Part shown: positions 1 to 8,093 of the stretch, piece by piece | How the letters are laid out: each line of letters opens with the position of its first letter | Position numbering within the stretch: position 1 is the first letter of the stretch | Assembly (NCBI GenBank): GCA_025360785.1 | Contig: JANYBN010000049.1 | Coordinates: 1 to 40,374, forward strand | DNA length: 40,374 nucleotides | Direction: 5' to 3' | From: Geobacter sp. | GTDB lineage: Bacteria > Desulfobacterota > Desulfuromonadia > Geobacterales > Pseudopelobacteraceae | Notes under the pieces: generated by a model | Databases searched by the model: none | What the model saw: only the letters and a program-made list of their open reading frames with translations | Told to the model about the DNA's origin: nothing | Translations under genes and position numbers: made by a program

Positions 1-1388
1 TGTCCCTCCAACATAAAGACCGGTACAAAGGAGAGTACGATAATGGCCAGGGAGAAAAATATTGCCCGACCGACCTGTTTGGCCGAAGTAATCACAACCT
101 CCAGTCGTTTGCCGGCGCGTTCTTCAGGCGGCATCTCGGACAGGTGGCGATAGCAGTTCTCCACCATGATGACCCCGGCGTCCACCAGAACACCGATGGC
201 TATGGCGATCCCCCCCAGGGACATGATGTTGGAGCTGACCCCCATCAGCTTCATGGTGATGAAGGCGATCAGGACCGAGATCGGCAGGGTCAGTACGATT
301 ACCAGGGCGCTCTGGAAATGCAGCAGGAAGATCAGGATCACCAGCGAAACTACGACCGATTCCTCCAGCAGGTTTTTCTTCAGGGTCTCGATGGCCCGCT
401 CGATCAGGTCGGAGCGGTCGTATGAAACCATAATTTTTACGCCGGGAGGAAGACCTTTCTCCAGATCCTTGATCTTGACCTTGACCCGGTCAATGACATC
501 CTTGGCGTTCTCGCCGTAGCGCATGACCACAATGCCGCCCACCGCCTCACCTTCGCCGTTCATTTCCAGCATGCCTCGCCGGATGGCGCCGCCGGTCTGC
601 ACCGTACCCAGATTTTTGACGAAGATCGGCGTGCCGCGCATGTCGGCGCCGACGACGACATTCTCCAGATCGGCAGTGGACTTGACGTAGCCGCGACCGC
701 GGATCAGATATTCGGCATCGGCCTGCTCGATAAGGCGGCCACCCACATCCTTATTGGAGGCTTTGACCGCGTCCATGACCTTTGAAACCTTGATGTTGTA
801 GGCGAACAGCTTGGCGGGATCGAGGTCAATCTGGTATTCCCGCACCAGGCCGCCGATGGAGGCGACCTCAGCCACACCCTGGACGGTATTGAGCTGGTAG
901 CGTACGAACCAGTCCTGCAGGGTGCGGAGCTGTTCCAGATCGTACCCTTTCCCCTCGATGGTGTACCAGAAGACATGCCCGACACCGGTACCGTCCGGAC
1001 CAAGAGTCGGAACCACACCGGGAGGCAGCAGCGACGCTGCGTAGTTCAGCCGTTCCAGCACGCGCGTTCTGGCCCAGTAGATGTCGGCCTTGTCCTCGAA
1101 GATGACGTAAATCATGGAGAAGCCGAAGGCGGAGGAGGCACGCACGGCGCGCACCTGGGGCAGGCCTTGCAGATTGACCGCCAGCGGATAGGTGACCTGA
1201 TCCTCTACGACTTGGGGCGAACGGCCCGGATAGTCGGTGAAGACGATGACCTGGTTGTCGGAGAGGTCGGGGATCGCATCTACCGGGGTATGGTAAACGG
1301 ACCAGGTACCCCAGGCGATGATCAATCCGAACATCATCAGGACAATGACCCGGTTGCGGGCGGAATATTCGATAATTTTCTCTATCAT
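1..1388 (-). CDS. cusA: CusA/CzcA-type heavy-metal RND efflux pump, N-terminal part (runs off window)
   Basis: This is the inner-membrane proton-driven pump of a tripartite metal efflux system, probably for Cu(I)/Ag(I) or a divalent metal. The minus-strand frame opens with ATG at 1388 and stays open for 462 codons to the window edge, so the C-terminal half or more is missing. The first residues form a membrane helix after MIEKIIEYSARN, followed by the typical TPVDAIPDLSDNQV and TDYPGRSPQVVEDQVTYPL stretches of heavy-metal RND pumps. Helices near the 3' edge carry GVLVDAGVIMVEN, the TM4 segment whose Asp serves proton relay in this family. It lies directly downstream of the adaptor and channel genes. 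Membership of the heavy-metal efflux subfamily is firm; the metal is inferred from the neighbours only. Confidence 0.95.
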   Translation of the reverse strand, partial: MIEKIIEYSARNRVIVLMMFGLIIAWGTWSVYHTPVDAIPDLSDNQVIVFTDYPGRSPQVVEDQVTYPLAVNLQGLPQVRAVRASSAFGFSMIYVIFEDKADIYWARTRVLERLNYAASLLPPGVVPTLGPDGTGVGHVFWYTIEGKGYDLEQLRTLQDWFVRYQLNTVQGVAEVASIGGLVREYQIDLDPAKLFAYNIKVSKVMDAVKASNKDVGGRLIEQADAEYLIRGRGYVKSTADLENVVVGADMRGTPIFVKNLGTVQTGGAIRRGMLEMNGEGEAVGGIVVMRYGENAKDVIDRVKVKIKDLEKGLPPGVKIMVSYDRSDLIERAIETLKKNLLEESVVVSLVILIFLLHFQSALVIVLTLPISVLIAFITMKLMGVSSNIMSLGGIAIAIGVLVDAGVIMVENCYRHLSEMPPEERAGKRLEVVITSAKQVGRAIFFSLAIIVLSFVPVFMLEG

Positions 1389-1400
1389 TTTTCTTCCCTT

Positions 1401-1466
1401 GTAGGGACAACCCCGTGTGGTTGCCCGTGACAGTGACAGGGCGGCCCCACATGGGGCCGCCCCTAC
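1401..1466. repeat. Short interspersed palindromic repeat between cusB and cusA
   Basis: The gap between the adaptor stop and the pump start is almost filled by a 66-base palindrome. It begins GTAGGG and ends CCCTAC, and contains the near-perfect inner palindrome GGGCGGCCCCACATGGGGCC. From memory it resembles the GTAGGG(G)CG...CGCCCCTAC class of dispersed repeats found in many bacterial genomes. In the transcript it would fold into a strong hairpin just upstream of the cusA start, with no U-tract, so it may tune expression between the two genes rather than end transcription. Confidence 0.75.
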
Positions 1467-1468
1467 CG

Positions 1469-2866
1469 TTACATCTTCATATCATCCATCTTCAAGGTTC
1501 CCTTTTTTGCCGGCGCAGGTTGTGCCGGAGGAACTGACGCCGGTTTGCCACCTTTCGGCTCATCCATCTTCATACCCGGCATGTTTTCATGACCGCCGCC
1601 ACCTTTCAGCTGCGATTCGGAGTCGATCAGATAGCCGCCCGAAACCGCCACTTTGTCGCCGGTTTTGAGACCCGACAGTATCTGGATTTTGTCATTACTT
1701 GTCTGGCCGACCTGGACATCACGCGGCTCGAACATCCCGGTTGAGGTTTCCACCCAGACCACCTGACGCTTGCCGGTGTCGATGACGGCGGTAACCGGCA
1801 CAACGATTGCCGAACCGAGCGGCACTTTGATGATGGCGTTGACAAACATATCCGGCTTGAGCTTCATGCCGGGATTCGGCATCTCCACGCGGGCCTTGAC
1901 AGTTCTGGTTTTGGGATCCAGAAAAGGATAGACATAGGAAATTCTGCCGGTGAACGGTTTACCGGGGAATGATTGCGAGCGGATCTCCACCTGCTGGCCG
2001 AGATGAATATTGGGGAATTCGTTCTCGTACACCTCCACCTCCACCCAGACGCTGGAGAGGTCGGCTACATTGAACAACACCTCACCAACATTTACATACT
2101 GCCCCTGTTGCACCATTTTCTCGATAACTACGCCGGAGATGGGAGTGTAGATCGGGAGACGGATATTCGGTTTGCCGCTCTTCTCCAGTTCGGCAATCTG
2201 GCTCTCCTTGACTCCGAACAGCATCAGGCGCTGTTTGGCTGATGACACCAAACCTTCGCCATTCTGGGATATAGATGGGATTGAAGAGTTTTTCAACTGT
2301 TCACGGCTTTTGACCGCCAGCAGATATTCCTGTTGGGTTGCGACCAGATCAGGCGAGTAAACTTCCGCAACCGGCTTGTCCTTGCTGACATAGGCACCCA
2401 CGGTATTTACATTGAGTCGGTCGATACGCCCTGCGATCCAGGCGGTCGCCTTTGCCTGTCGCGACTGGTCGAACTGCACGATGCCGACGGCGTTGATTTC
2501 CTTGTTGAGAGTAGCCTTCTTCACCTCAACCGAGGCGACATTGGCCATGACGCGCTGGGTCGGCGAGAGCGAGACATGGCCGAGCATGTCGGCCTGCTGT
2601 TTCTGCTCTGCAGTCTGAGCGCCGCCGTCGGCTGTAGCACTTTCAAGCTTCTTGATCAGCTCCATGCCGCAGATCGGGCAGGTGCCCGGCTTGTCCTTGA
2701 TGATAAAGGGGTGCATGGAACAGGTGTAAAGCTGCTTCCCAGGTGCTGCTTTTCCCTCGGCGCTATGATCGTGACCTTTATGCTGCCATGCATACCAGCC
2801 GCCACCCGTCGCAGCAGCCAGAATAATGATTACCAGCGGGATTGCGATTTTCTTGTTCAGGGACAT
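1469..2866 (-). CDS. cusB: CusB-like RND periplasmic adaptor with N-terminal heavy-metal-binding domain
   Basis: This 465-residue membrane-fusion protein links the RND pump to the outer-membrane channel. Residues 7-27 form a signal anchor, followed by a His-rich patch (HKGHDH, 30-34). A heavy-metal-binding domain follows at about 46-70 with CSMHP and TCPICGMEL (C49, M51, H52, C63, C66). The adaptor body has a lipoyl/hairpin region, beta-barrel and membrane-proximal domain (for example TPISGVVIEKMVQQGQYVNVGE). The C-terminus is Met-rich (ENMPGMKMDEP, LKMDDMKM). Thioether and thiol ligands favour Cu(I) or Ag(I), which is inference. It is 24 bases downstream of the TolC-like gene and is followed by a palindromic repeat and the pump. 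Confidence 0.93.
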   Translation of the reverse strand: MSLNKKIAIPLVIIILAAATGGGWYAWQHKGHDHSAEGKAAPGKQLYTCSMHPFIIKDKPGTCPICGMELIKKLESATADGGAQTAEQKQQADMLGHVSLSPTQRVMANVASVEVKKATLNKEINAVGIVQFDQSRQAKATAWIAGRIDRLNVNTVGAYVSKDKPVAEVYSPDLVATQQEYLLAVKSREQLKNSSIPSISQNGEGLVSSAKQRLMLFGVKESQIAELEKSGKPNIRLPIYTPISGVVIEKMVQQGQYVNVGEVLFNVADLSSVWVEVEVYENEFPNIHLGQQVEIRSQSFPGKPFTGRISYVYPFLDPKTRTVKARVEMPNPGMKLKPDMFVNAIIKVPLGSAIVVPVTAVIDTGKRQVVWVETSTGMFEPRDVQVGQTSNDKIQILSGLKTGDKVAVSGGYLIDSESQLKGGGGHENMPGMKMDEPKGGKPASVPPAQPAPAKKGTLKMDDMKM

Positions 2867-2890
2867 GGTCGTACCTCGATATGATTGATT

Positions 2891-4219
2891 TTAATTATGT
2901 TGTGAATGTTCGGAAGCAAGCTCCGCTGGTGCCGATGCAAGGTTACTTCCAACCACCGCTTCAAGCTGCGCCAGCTTCATCATGTATTCGGCCTGCGACT
3001 CGTACAGCTCGCGCTCGTAATTAAACAGAGTCATTCGGCCATCGAGGAGCGTCAGAAAATCAACCTTGTTGACCCGATAACTGATGACTGCCGACTCCAG
3101 GGATTGCTCCGCCTGGGGGATAATCCCCCCTTTGTAAAGTTCCACCAGATTCCTTCTCCGCTCCAGTTGAGCAAGCGTGTCGTTGATGGTGTAGGAGATC
3201 GTGTTTTTAAGTCCGTTCAATTCTTCAGTTGCCATACTCGTCTCGGAAGTGGATTCGGCGAGCATTGCATACCGCCGTTCCTGCTGGAACGGGAGGTTGA
3301 ATGTCACGCCAAGCGTGAACATGTTGTAACCGGGATCGTTTGCCATTTCGCTCGAAATGGCTTCTTTGAACATGTACTCGAATGAGAGATTGAAATCGGG
3401 ATAGAATTCCTTTTGCGCCAGACGGTGGGACGCCTCTCCTTTACTGGCCAGACTGGCCAGACTTTTTATCTGCGGCCGCTTCTCAAAGGCTGTCTGGTTC
3501 AGCCGTTCGGCTGAAAGTGGCAGTTGCGGCAGGGTGAAATCGGCTATTGTGCCGACCGGAGTATTTCCGGGACGATAGAGAAGGTAGTTGAGGTTTGCTT
3601 CCAGGCTTTTCCTCTGTTGCCGCAAAGTGATCTGCATGTCAAGCATCCTGGATTTTTCCAGGCCCGCCTTGTAGATATCCTGCTGCACCCCTTGTCCGAC
3701 GGAGTACTTGGACTCGGCAATGGTCACGAAGTCGGCCAGTATCCTCAGGTTCTTATCAACTATGCCCATGGATTTGTCCACAGCCCATAGCTGGTAGTAG
3801 GTTTCCTTGACCATACGGATCAGTTCCAGTTTGCGCTCTTCAATGGTCCATTTATAGGACTCGGCCTCATACCGGGCCACTTCCTGCTTGAGGGCACGCT
3901 TACCCCAGAACGGGAGCTGCTGGGATATGCCGATCACCTTGGCGGACTGGGGATCCTTGTTGAACACAAATGGTTCGCGAGCCAGCATGTTCTGGAGTTT
4001 GAACATGAACATCGGGTCTTCAAGGCTTGAGGCCTGCTTCGCCTTGTTGGCAAACATCTGCCAACGCGCCTGAGATGACTTCAATTCCGGATTATTGGCA
4101 ACCGCTGCATCAACAAGACGCGCCAGATCTTCAGCAGGCAGCTTCTCTTCTTCCGCCCATACCATTGCCGACGAAAGAGACAACAGCAACAGCAAAGCAA
4201 GTGTGCGAAGGTTTTTCAT
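2891..4219 (-). CDS. TolC/CusC-family outer-membrane efflux channel
   Basis: This 442-residue protein is the outer-membrane channel of the pump. Residues 1-22 are a cleavable signal peptide with a long Leu-rich core ending in VWA. The mature part is mostly long alpha-helical repeats rich in Ala, Leu, Glu and Gln, with the two-fold outer membrane efflux protein pattern (LARLVDAAVANNPELKSSQA early and NRLTAF-like repeats in the second half). There is no lipobox cysteine, so unlike E. coli CusC it is probably not a lipoprotein. It precedes the adaptor by 24 bases and follows the ABC ATPase by 108 bases, making channel, adaptor and pump one transcriptional block. Confidence 0.92.
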   Translation of the reverse strand: MKNLRTLALLLLLSLSSAMVWAEEEKLPAEDLARLVDAAVANNPELKSSQARWQMFANKAKQASSLEDPMFMFKLQNMLAREPFVFNKDPQSAKVIGISQQLPFWGKRALKQEVARYEAESYKWTIEERKLELIRMVKETYYQLWAVDKSMGIVDKNLRILADFVTIAESKYSVGQGVQQDIYKAGLEKSRMLDMQITLRQQRKSLEANLNYLLYRPGNTPVGTIADFTLPQLPLSAERLNQTAFEKRPQIKSLASLASKGEASHRLAQKEFYPDFNLSFEYMFKEAISSEMANDPGYNMFTLGVTFNLPFQQERRYAMLAESTSETSMATEELNGLKNTISYTINDTLAQLERRRNLVELYKGGIIPQAEQSLESAVISYRVNKVDFLTLLDGRMTLFNYERELYESQAEYMMKLAQLEAVVGSNLASAPAELASEHSQHN

Positions 4220-4327
4220 GTGAACTCCTGAATCTGAGCTGTCTATGCATCAATATTCTTTTCTACAGGACAATATTCCACATTAGTTATATACCACAAA
4301 AAGTACTGAACAGGCAGGTAGACCGCC

Positions 4328-4993
4328 TCAAATCACCATCCCGTCCTTCAAATTGATGGTTCGGTCAGAATACGCTCCGTTTTCGGGATTGTGGGTTACC
4401 ATGACCACGGTCTGGCCGTGGTCGTTCAGTTCACGGAAAAGCGCCATTACCTCTTCACTGGTTTTTGAATCCAGGTTGCCGGTGGGTTCGTCAGCCAGCA
4501 GTATGTGGGGATTGTTGACTATGGCTCTGGCAATTGCGACCCGTTCCTGTTCGCCGCCGGAGAGCTGGTTGGGCAGCCGATCGAGCTTGCCGCCAAGGCC
4601 GACCCGTTCGAGCGCCTGGCGCGCCGCGCTCTTCTTTGCCGGTGTACTCATTTTGACAATGGCCAGCGGCAGCATGACGTTCTCAATGGCGGTCAGATAG
4701 GAGATGAGATTAAACGACTGGAACACAAACCCAAGATTCTGGGCCCTGAAATCGGCCAGCTTCTCGCCGGGAAGTTGATACAGTTTTACGCCGGCCATCT
4801 CGACCTCGCCCGTGGTGGGATGGTTCATCCCTCCCAGCACCGATAGCAGGGTGCTCTTGCCGGAGCCGGACTGCCCCATGATGGTGATGAATTCACCAGC
4901 TTCAATGCTGATATCTACACCTCGCAGCGCTTCAACAATATCACCACCGCTGGTGTATTGCTTCTTTACATTTTTAATCTCGATAAGTGCCAT
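4328..4993 (-). CDS. LolD/MacB-type ABC transporter ATP-binding protein
   Basis: This 221-residue ATPase powers the neighbouring FtsX-type permease. It has Walker A GQSGSGKST (40-48), the Q-loop in FVFQSFN, the signature LSGGEQERVAIARA (144-157), Walker B ILLADEP (164-170) followed by TGNLDS, and the H-loop VMVTHNPE. This is the MacB/LolD/FtsE subfamily. The open frame extends 35 codons further upstream, but the start at 4993 is preferred: it gives the family N-terminus MALIEIKNVKKQY and has a GGAG ribosome site. The upstream extension falls inside a palindromic repeat and is unlikely to be translated. Confidence 0.93.
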   Translation of the reverse strand: MALIEIKNVKKQYTSGGDIVEALRGVDISIEAGEFITIMGQSGSGKSTLLSVLGGMNHPTTGEVEMAGVKLYQLPGEKLADFRAQNLGFVFQSFNLISYLTAIENVMLPLAIVKMSTPAKKSAARQALERVGLGGKLDRLPNQLSGGEQERVAIARAIVNNPHILLADEPTGNLDSKTSEEVMALFRELNDHGQTVVMVTHNPENGAYSDRTINLKDGMVI

Positions 4994-5021
4994 AAAAAAT
5001 CTCCAAAAAACTAAAAAATAC

Positions 5022-5193
5022 AATAGAACGCGGTACAGTCGGAAAAAACGGATAAAAGAGGATCTAAAACCAAAAATAAATTCAGGGTCAAACAACAATC
5101 TTCAGGTTTATGGCTTTCGGATTTACCAAATATTCCGGTTTAGATTTTAAAATCCGCCTTTATCCGCCTGTACCGCTTTTTCCGCGTTCTATT
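5022..5193. repeat. Palindromic repeat element, copy A (between permease and ATPase genes)
   Basis: About 170 bases bounded by inverted ends AATAGAACGCGG at the left and CCGCGTTCTATT at the right. The arms contain spaced CGGATAAA / TTTATCCG units and pair imperfectly over about 40 bases around an AT-rich centre. The right arm is nearly identical to that of the element at 12732-12876, so the two are copies of one family. No coding frame of its own is convincing, so it behaves like a MITE- or REP-like non-autonomous repeat. Confidence 0.8.
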
Positions 5194-5202
5194 AATGGTT
5201 TT

Positions 5203-6363
5203 CTATAATGCTCTCAGCGCCTCGGTCGGATCCATTTTGCTCGCATGCAGTGCCGGGTAAAGGCTCGCCAGAAGGCCAAGCGTCAACGCAAGCCCGATTG
5301 AACCGAATGCCACAGTTGTGTCCCAGATCAGGTGAGCATCCTTGCTCTCCGCCATGAACGGCAGAGCCAACTTAGCGCCCCCCATGCCGACGGCATATCC
5401 CAAAAATCCCGCCAGCAGGCTGACCAGGGCGGCCTCAAGCAGGATAATCCGCATGATGTGACTTTTCCTGAAACCGATGGCACGGAAAACACCGATTTCA
5501 ACCGTACGCTCGTTGACACTCCCCATCATGGTAACGAAGACAATCAGTGAGCCGATGAAAACAACCACTCCAGCCATGGCATAGGAAAAACGTTTGAATT
5601 GATCCAGCGCCTTGAGCCGTCCTTCCACCACCTGTTGAATGGCCGACACCTTGGCATCAGGTATTTTCTCGGCAATCTGGGTGACCATGTCGCCGATGGG
5701 GCAGCCGGAACAGAGCGCCGCCACCTCGGCCATGCTGATTTTGCCCACCTTTCCCAGAAGCTTCTGGGCCTTGCCCAGGCTGGCAAAGACGAGGGCGTCA
5801 TCCTGTGAGCCGGTCTGGTCAAGCACCCCGGCAACTGCGAAGGATTCTCCCTTGATATCCAGACTGTCTCCGGGAGATACATTAAGCACTTTAGCGGCAT
5901 CGGAACCGAGTAACAGATCGTGCTCCGATTTGGGCTCATTTCCAAAAACCTTCCACCACTGTTTCATCTTCAGTTCGCTCTCGAAGTTGACTCCAACCAG
6001 CAACACATCGTGGGCGTTGATTTTGATGCCGCCCAGCACCTTGGGGCTGATGGCCGAGATATTCTTGTGGTTGGCGATAGTCCTGATCTTCGCCAGATCC
6101 TCTTCGCGAATCTCACGCTGGTCAAAGGTGACGCCCCCCAGGCTGATGCCGCCGTAATTCATGGACAGCCCATTACTCTGTGGAGTCACGAGGATATTTG
6201 CCCCGAACTCGTCCATCTTGCGTTCAATATCGCTGGACATGGAGCGGGTCAAAGTCACCAGAGTGACGATAGTGGCGATACCCACCATCAGACCGATTGT
6301 CAGAAAGGCCATCTTGGCCTTGCGGCGTTTCAGGTTGTTAATGGAAATATTGTGCAGTTTCAT
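5203..6363 (-). CDS. FtsX/MacB-type ABC transporter permease with extracytoplasmic CxxC
   Basis: This is the 386-residue permease partner of the downstream ATPase. It has the four-helix MacB/FtsX layout: TM1 at about 19-38, a large periplasmic domain at about 40-258, and three C-terminal helices at about 262-282, 306-328 and 350-372, closing with the family tail KMDPTEALRAL. The periplasmic domain contains LCSGCPIGD with C218 and C221, a possible metal or disulfide site that ordinary LolC/MacB permeases do not need. Permeases of this kind accompany DUF2318 proteins in iron-uptake loci such as the P19 cluster of Campylobacter. Its start codon overlaps the DUF2318 stop by one base (TGATG), indicating translational coupling. 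Confidence 0.92.
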   Translation of the reverse strand: MKLHNISINNLKRRKAKMAFLTIGLMVGIATIVTLVTLTRSMSSDIERKMDEFGANILVTPQSNGLSMNYGGISLGGVTFDQREIREEDLAKIRTIANHKNISAISPKVLGGIKINAHDVLLVGVNFESELKMKQWWKVFGNEPKSEHDLLLGSDAAKVLNVSPGDSLDIKGESFAVAGVLDQTGSQDDALVFASLGKAQKLLGKVGKISMAEVAALCSGCPIGDMVTQIAEKIPDAKVSAIQQVVEGRLKALDQFKRFSYAMAGVVVFIGSLIVFVTMMGSVNERTVEIGVFRAIGFRKSHIMRIILLEAALVSLLAGFLGYAVGMGGAKLALPFMAESKDAHLIWDTTVAFGSIGLALTLGLLASLYPALHASKMDPTEALRAL

Positions 6364-6827
6364 CAGAAGTATCTCGCTCCGCCCTTGAGGTCGTTAACTG
6401 AAATAGTGATGGAATTACCGTTCTCCTGATGAGGCAGATAGCCGGGATTGCAGCCGCCGGTGGCGTTAGGGCCAAGGCGATTGATGGCAAACTTCTGGTT
6501 GCAGTTTTTGCAATTCATTTTGTCGCCTTGCTGTTCATACCCCTTTTTGGATTTAAAGCAGGAATCACAAGCGTCAAATGCGGTTTTTATGCTGCCATCA
6601 GACGCCTTGGCCGCAAAGAAGGTGATCTCCTTGCCGCCGTCCTCGAATTTATAGAAGTGAACCTTGCCGTCAGCCAATTTTGCCACCAGCAGCGTAACGG
6701 TTCCGTTGCTGACCTTCACTTTTTCATACTTACCCAGTGATAAGGCAAATACACTGGCTGCGCTGATCAATAGTGCCACTGTGACGACACCTGCCCATAC
6801 CACTTGTTTCATGCGATTTGTAGCCAT
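6363..6827 (-). CDS. DUF2318 membrane-anchored protein with two CxxC motifs
   Basis: This 154-residue protein has an N-terminal membrane anchor or signal (9-29) and an extracytoplasmic DUF2318 domain. Its cysteines are CDSC (C87, C90), CKNC (C106, C109) and a further C126 in TGGCNPGY. DUF2318 proteins (FtrD-like) occur in iron or copper transport loci with FtsX permeases and are thought to bind metal or take part in electron transfer; the precise role is unsettled. The start at 6827 has AAGGAG at a good distance and gives a sensible anchor; a longer frame to 6920 overlaps the HMA gene and adds no domain. It is coupled to the permease by a one-base overlap. Confidence 0.88.
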   Translation of the reverse strand: MATNRMKQVVWAGVVTVALLISAASVFALSLGKYEKVKVSNGTVTLLVAKLADGKVHFYKFEDGGKEITFFAAKASDGSIKTAFDACDSCFKSKKGYEQQGDKMNCKNCNQKFAINRLGPNATGGCNPGYLPHQENGNSITISVNDLKGGARYF

Positions 6828-6840
6828 TTCAATCTCCTTT

Positions 6841-7269
6841 TCAGCTTTGTTTTTTAGTGCCACAACCACCCTTGGATCCACATCCACCGCAACCGCCTGA
6901 AGTCGAGGCATTTTTACCAATTTCTCTGCCGGTTATCTGTTTGAACTGCTCTGGAGTCAGCACCATGTGAACATTACTGCCAAAACCGGAATTGTTAACC
7001 TCTGCCGCCAGAGCATCCGGCTTGACTGTCTTTGTGTCATACCCCACAACTACCCAGCCGCCTTCAACATCCACCTCGATAACCGCCACACCTTTTAACG
7101 TTTCAAGTGCTTTGGTGATCTTGCTTGAGCAACTGCTGCAGGTCATGCCGGTTGTTCTCAGAACCGCAACAGAATCCGCTGTTGCTCCGATTTTGACATA
7201 GAAAGCAAGAACGGACAGAAGTATGACTGCAGAGACAAGAATCACCACATTGACTATTCTGTTTTTCAT
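6841..7269 (-). CDS. Membrane-anchored HMA-domain metal-binding protein
   Basis: This 142-residue protein is the first gene of the metal operon. Residues 6-26 form a membrane anchor, then a heavy-metal-associated ferredoxin-fold domain (about 34-100) begins with GMTCSSCSSKI, in which C44 and C47 would chelate Cu(I), Hg(II), Zn(II) or a similar ion. A Gly/Cys tail, GGCGGCGSKGGCG (C127, C130, C136), adds a second possible site. Since the anchor should place the domain outside the cytoplasm, it may collect metal for the ABC or RND proteins; this is inference. Start 7269 is chosen for its AGGGAG site; a longer frame reaches 7314. The stop is 13 bases from the DUF2318 start. Confidence 0.9.
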   Translation of the reverse strand: MKNRIVNVVILVSAVILLSVLAFYVKIGATADSVAVLRTTGMTCSSCSSKITKALETLKGVAVIEVDVEGGWVVVGYDTKTVKPDALAAEVNNSGFGSNVHMVLTPEQFKQITGREIGKNASTSGGCGGCGSKGGCGTKKQS

Positions 7270-7581
7270 CTTTGACTCCCTTGAAAGTTTGTTTATACGC
7301 CTCGGTACTATCAAGGAACGTGCCGTGTCTAAAACAGATTATAACCATACGATTTCATTTAACAATAACATCAAAGCATCCCATACACTTTAAATTAAGG
7401 CGCTGAATATCCTGCACGACTGTGGAATATTCAGCATAAATCCTCGATCTGCGCTGACGAATTATCTAGCACGAATGCCGTATTGTATAATTCTAGAAAA
7501 CAATTTCAGCCATACCCGTAATATGATAGAATAAAACCGCAAGAAGAGTAGTCTGTATCATAGAAAAGAAGGAGGCATGTC
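7270..7581. promoter_or_regulatory. Divergent intergenic region with an inverted repeat at 7402-7435
   Basis: This AT-rich stretch of about 310 bases separates the minus-strand metal operon from the plus-strand small genes and must hold both promoters. An inverted repeat pairs GCTGAATATCC (7402-7412) with GGAATATTCAGC (7424-7435) around an 11-base spacer, matching all but one base. It could be an operator for a metal regulator, or a weak hairpin. I see no open frame that looks real, and no MerR-type CueR palindrome that I would trust. Confidence 0.45.
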
Positions 7582-7761
7582 ATGAGACTAAGTACCAGAT
7601 ATCAGGCGAAAGGTGCACTTCGCGTAGTAAGAGGTACTATCAAGGAGATTGCCGGCAAAATCAGTTCGAATACAACACTCGGAGTCAAAGGCAAATTCGA
7701 ACGCTTCACCGGTAAGGTTCAGCGCAAGATCGGCAAGGCTCAGGGGGTTTTAGGGTTTTAA
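7582..7761 (+). CDS. Small CsbD-like protein
   Basis: A 59-residue basic protein starting with ATG behind an excellent AAGAAGGAGG site. It shows the repeated Gly-Lys pattern of the CsbD stress-protein family: VVRGTIKEIAGKI, then GVKGKFERFTGKVQRKIGKAQG. In that family the G-K helices are amphipathic, and expression often rises under general stress; the molecular function is unknown. The nearest coding neighbour downstream is a 48-residue cysteine-containing protein, probably in the same transcript, ending at the terminator at 8021. Family membership is by motif only. Confidence 0.7.
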   Translation: MRLSTRYQAKGALRVVRGTIKEIAGKISSNTTLGVKGKFERFTGKVQRKIGKAQGVLGF

Positions 7762-7828
7762 TAAGAAAAGTCCTTGAGTTGCCGGCGCTGTTTTCAAGAA
7801 CAGCCAGGAATGAAAGAAGGTGACACAT

Positions 7829-7975
7829 ATGGCAACCACAAAAGTAACGGAAACCGTTGCGGGTGAAGGTAACAAAGTGACTGAGGTAAAAACCTGTCAT
7901 CCCAGTGTTTGTGTAGGAGGTGCGCAGCCTACAAGTTGCGTCTGCCCCATAACGCCAAAAAAACCAACGCCATAA
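7829..7975 (+). CDS. Tiny cysteine-containing protein of unknown function
   Basis: This 48-residue reading frame begins at ATG behind AGAAGGTG and ends 46 bases before a strong terminator. The N-terminal half is Thr/Val/Glu-rich and acidic to neutral (MATTKVTETVAGEGNKVTEV). The C-terminal half holds four cysteines in KTCHPSVCVGG and TSCVCPITP, followed by a Lys/Pro tail. I do not recognise a family. It could bind metal or be a precursor peptide; no modifying enzyme lies beside it. Support for it being real is the ribosome site, its place between a CsbD-like gene and a terminator, and the patterned cysteines. Confidence 0.55.
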   Translation: MATTKVTETVAGEGNKVTEVKTCHPSVCVGGAQPTSCVCPITPKKPTP

Positions 7976-8020
7976 AGGTAAAGTCCCACTCCGTTCACTA
8001 TCGGCGGGGGACGTATGATT

Positions 8021-8057
8021 AATACAAAAGGCGGCTGATGAGTCGCCTTTTGTATTT
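8021..8057 (+). terminator. Strong intrinsic terminator after the small-gene pair
   Basis: A perfect 13-base stem, AATACAAAAGGCG (8021-8033) against CGCCTTTTGTATT (8044-8056), with a 10-base loop. The run of T in the descending arm is part of the stem; being AT-flanked on both sides, it could work in either direction. It separates the CsbD-like and 48-residue genes from phhB. Confidence 0.8.
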
Positions 8058-8093
8058 CAACGGCTATAATGCAGATTAAAGAGGAGATTTCTC

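Noticed and set aside
144-519. Two plus-strand frames near the window start
   Set aside because: They are shadows of the cusA pump, whose frame stays open on the minus strand to the edge of the window.
4994-5098. Longer start of the ABC ATPase
   Set aside because: The 35 extra codons fall in a repeat element; the start at 4993 has a ribosome site and the family N-terminus.
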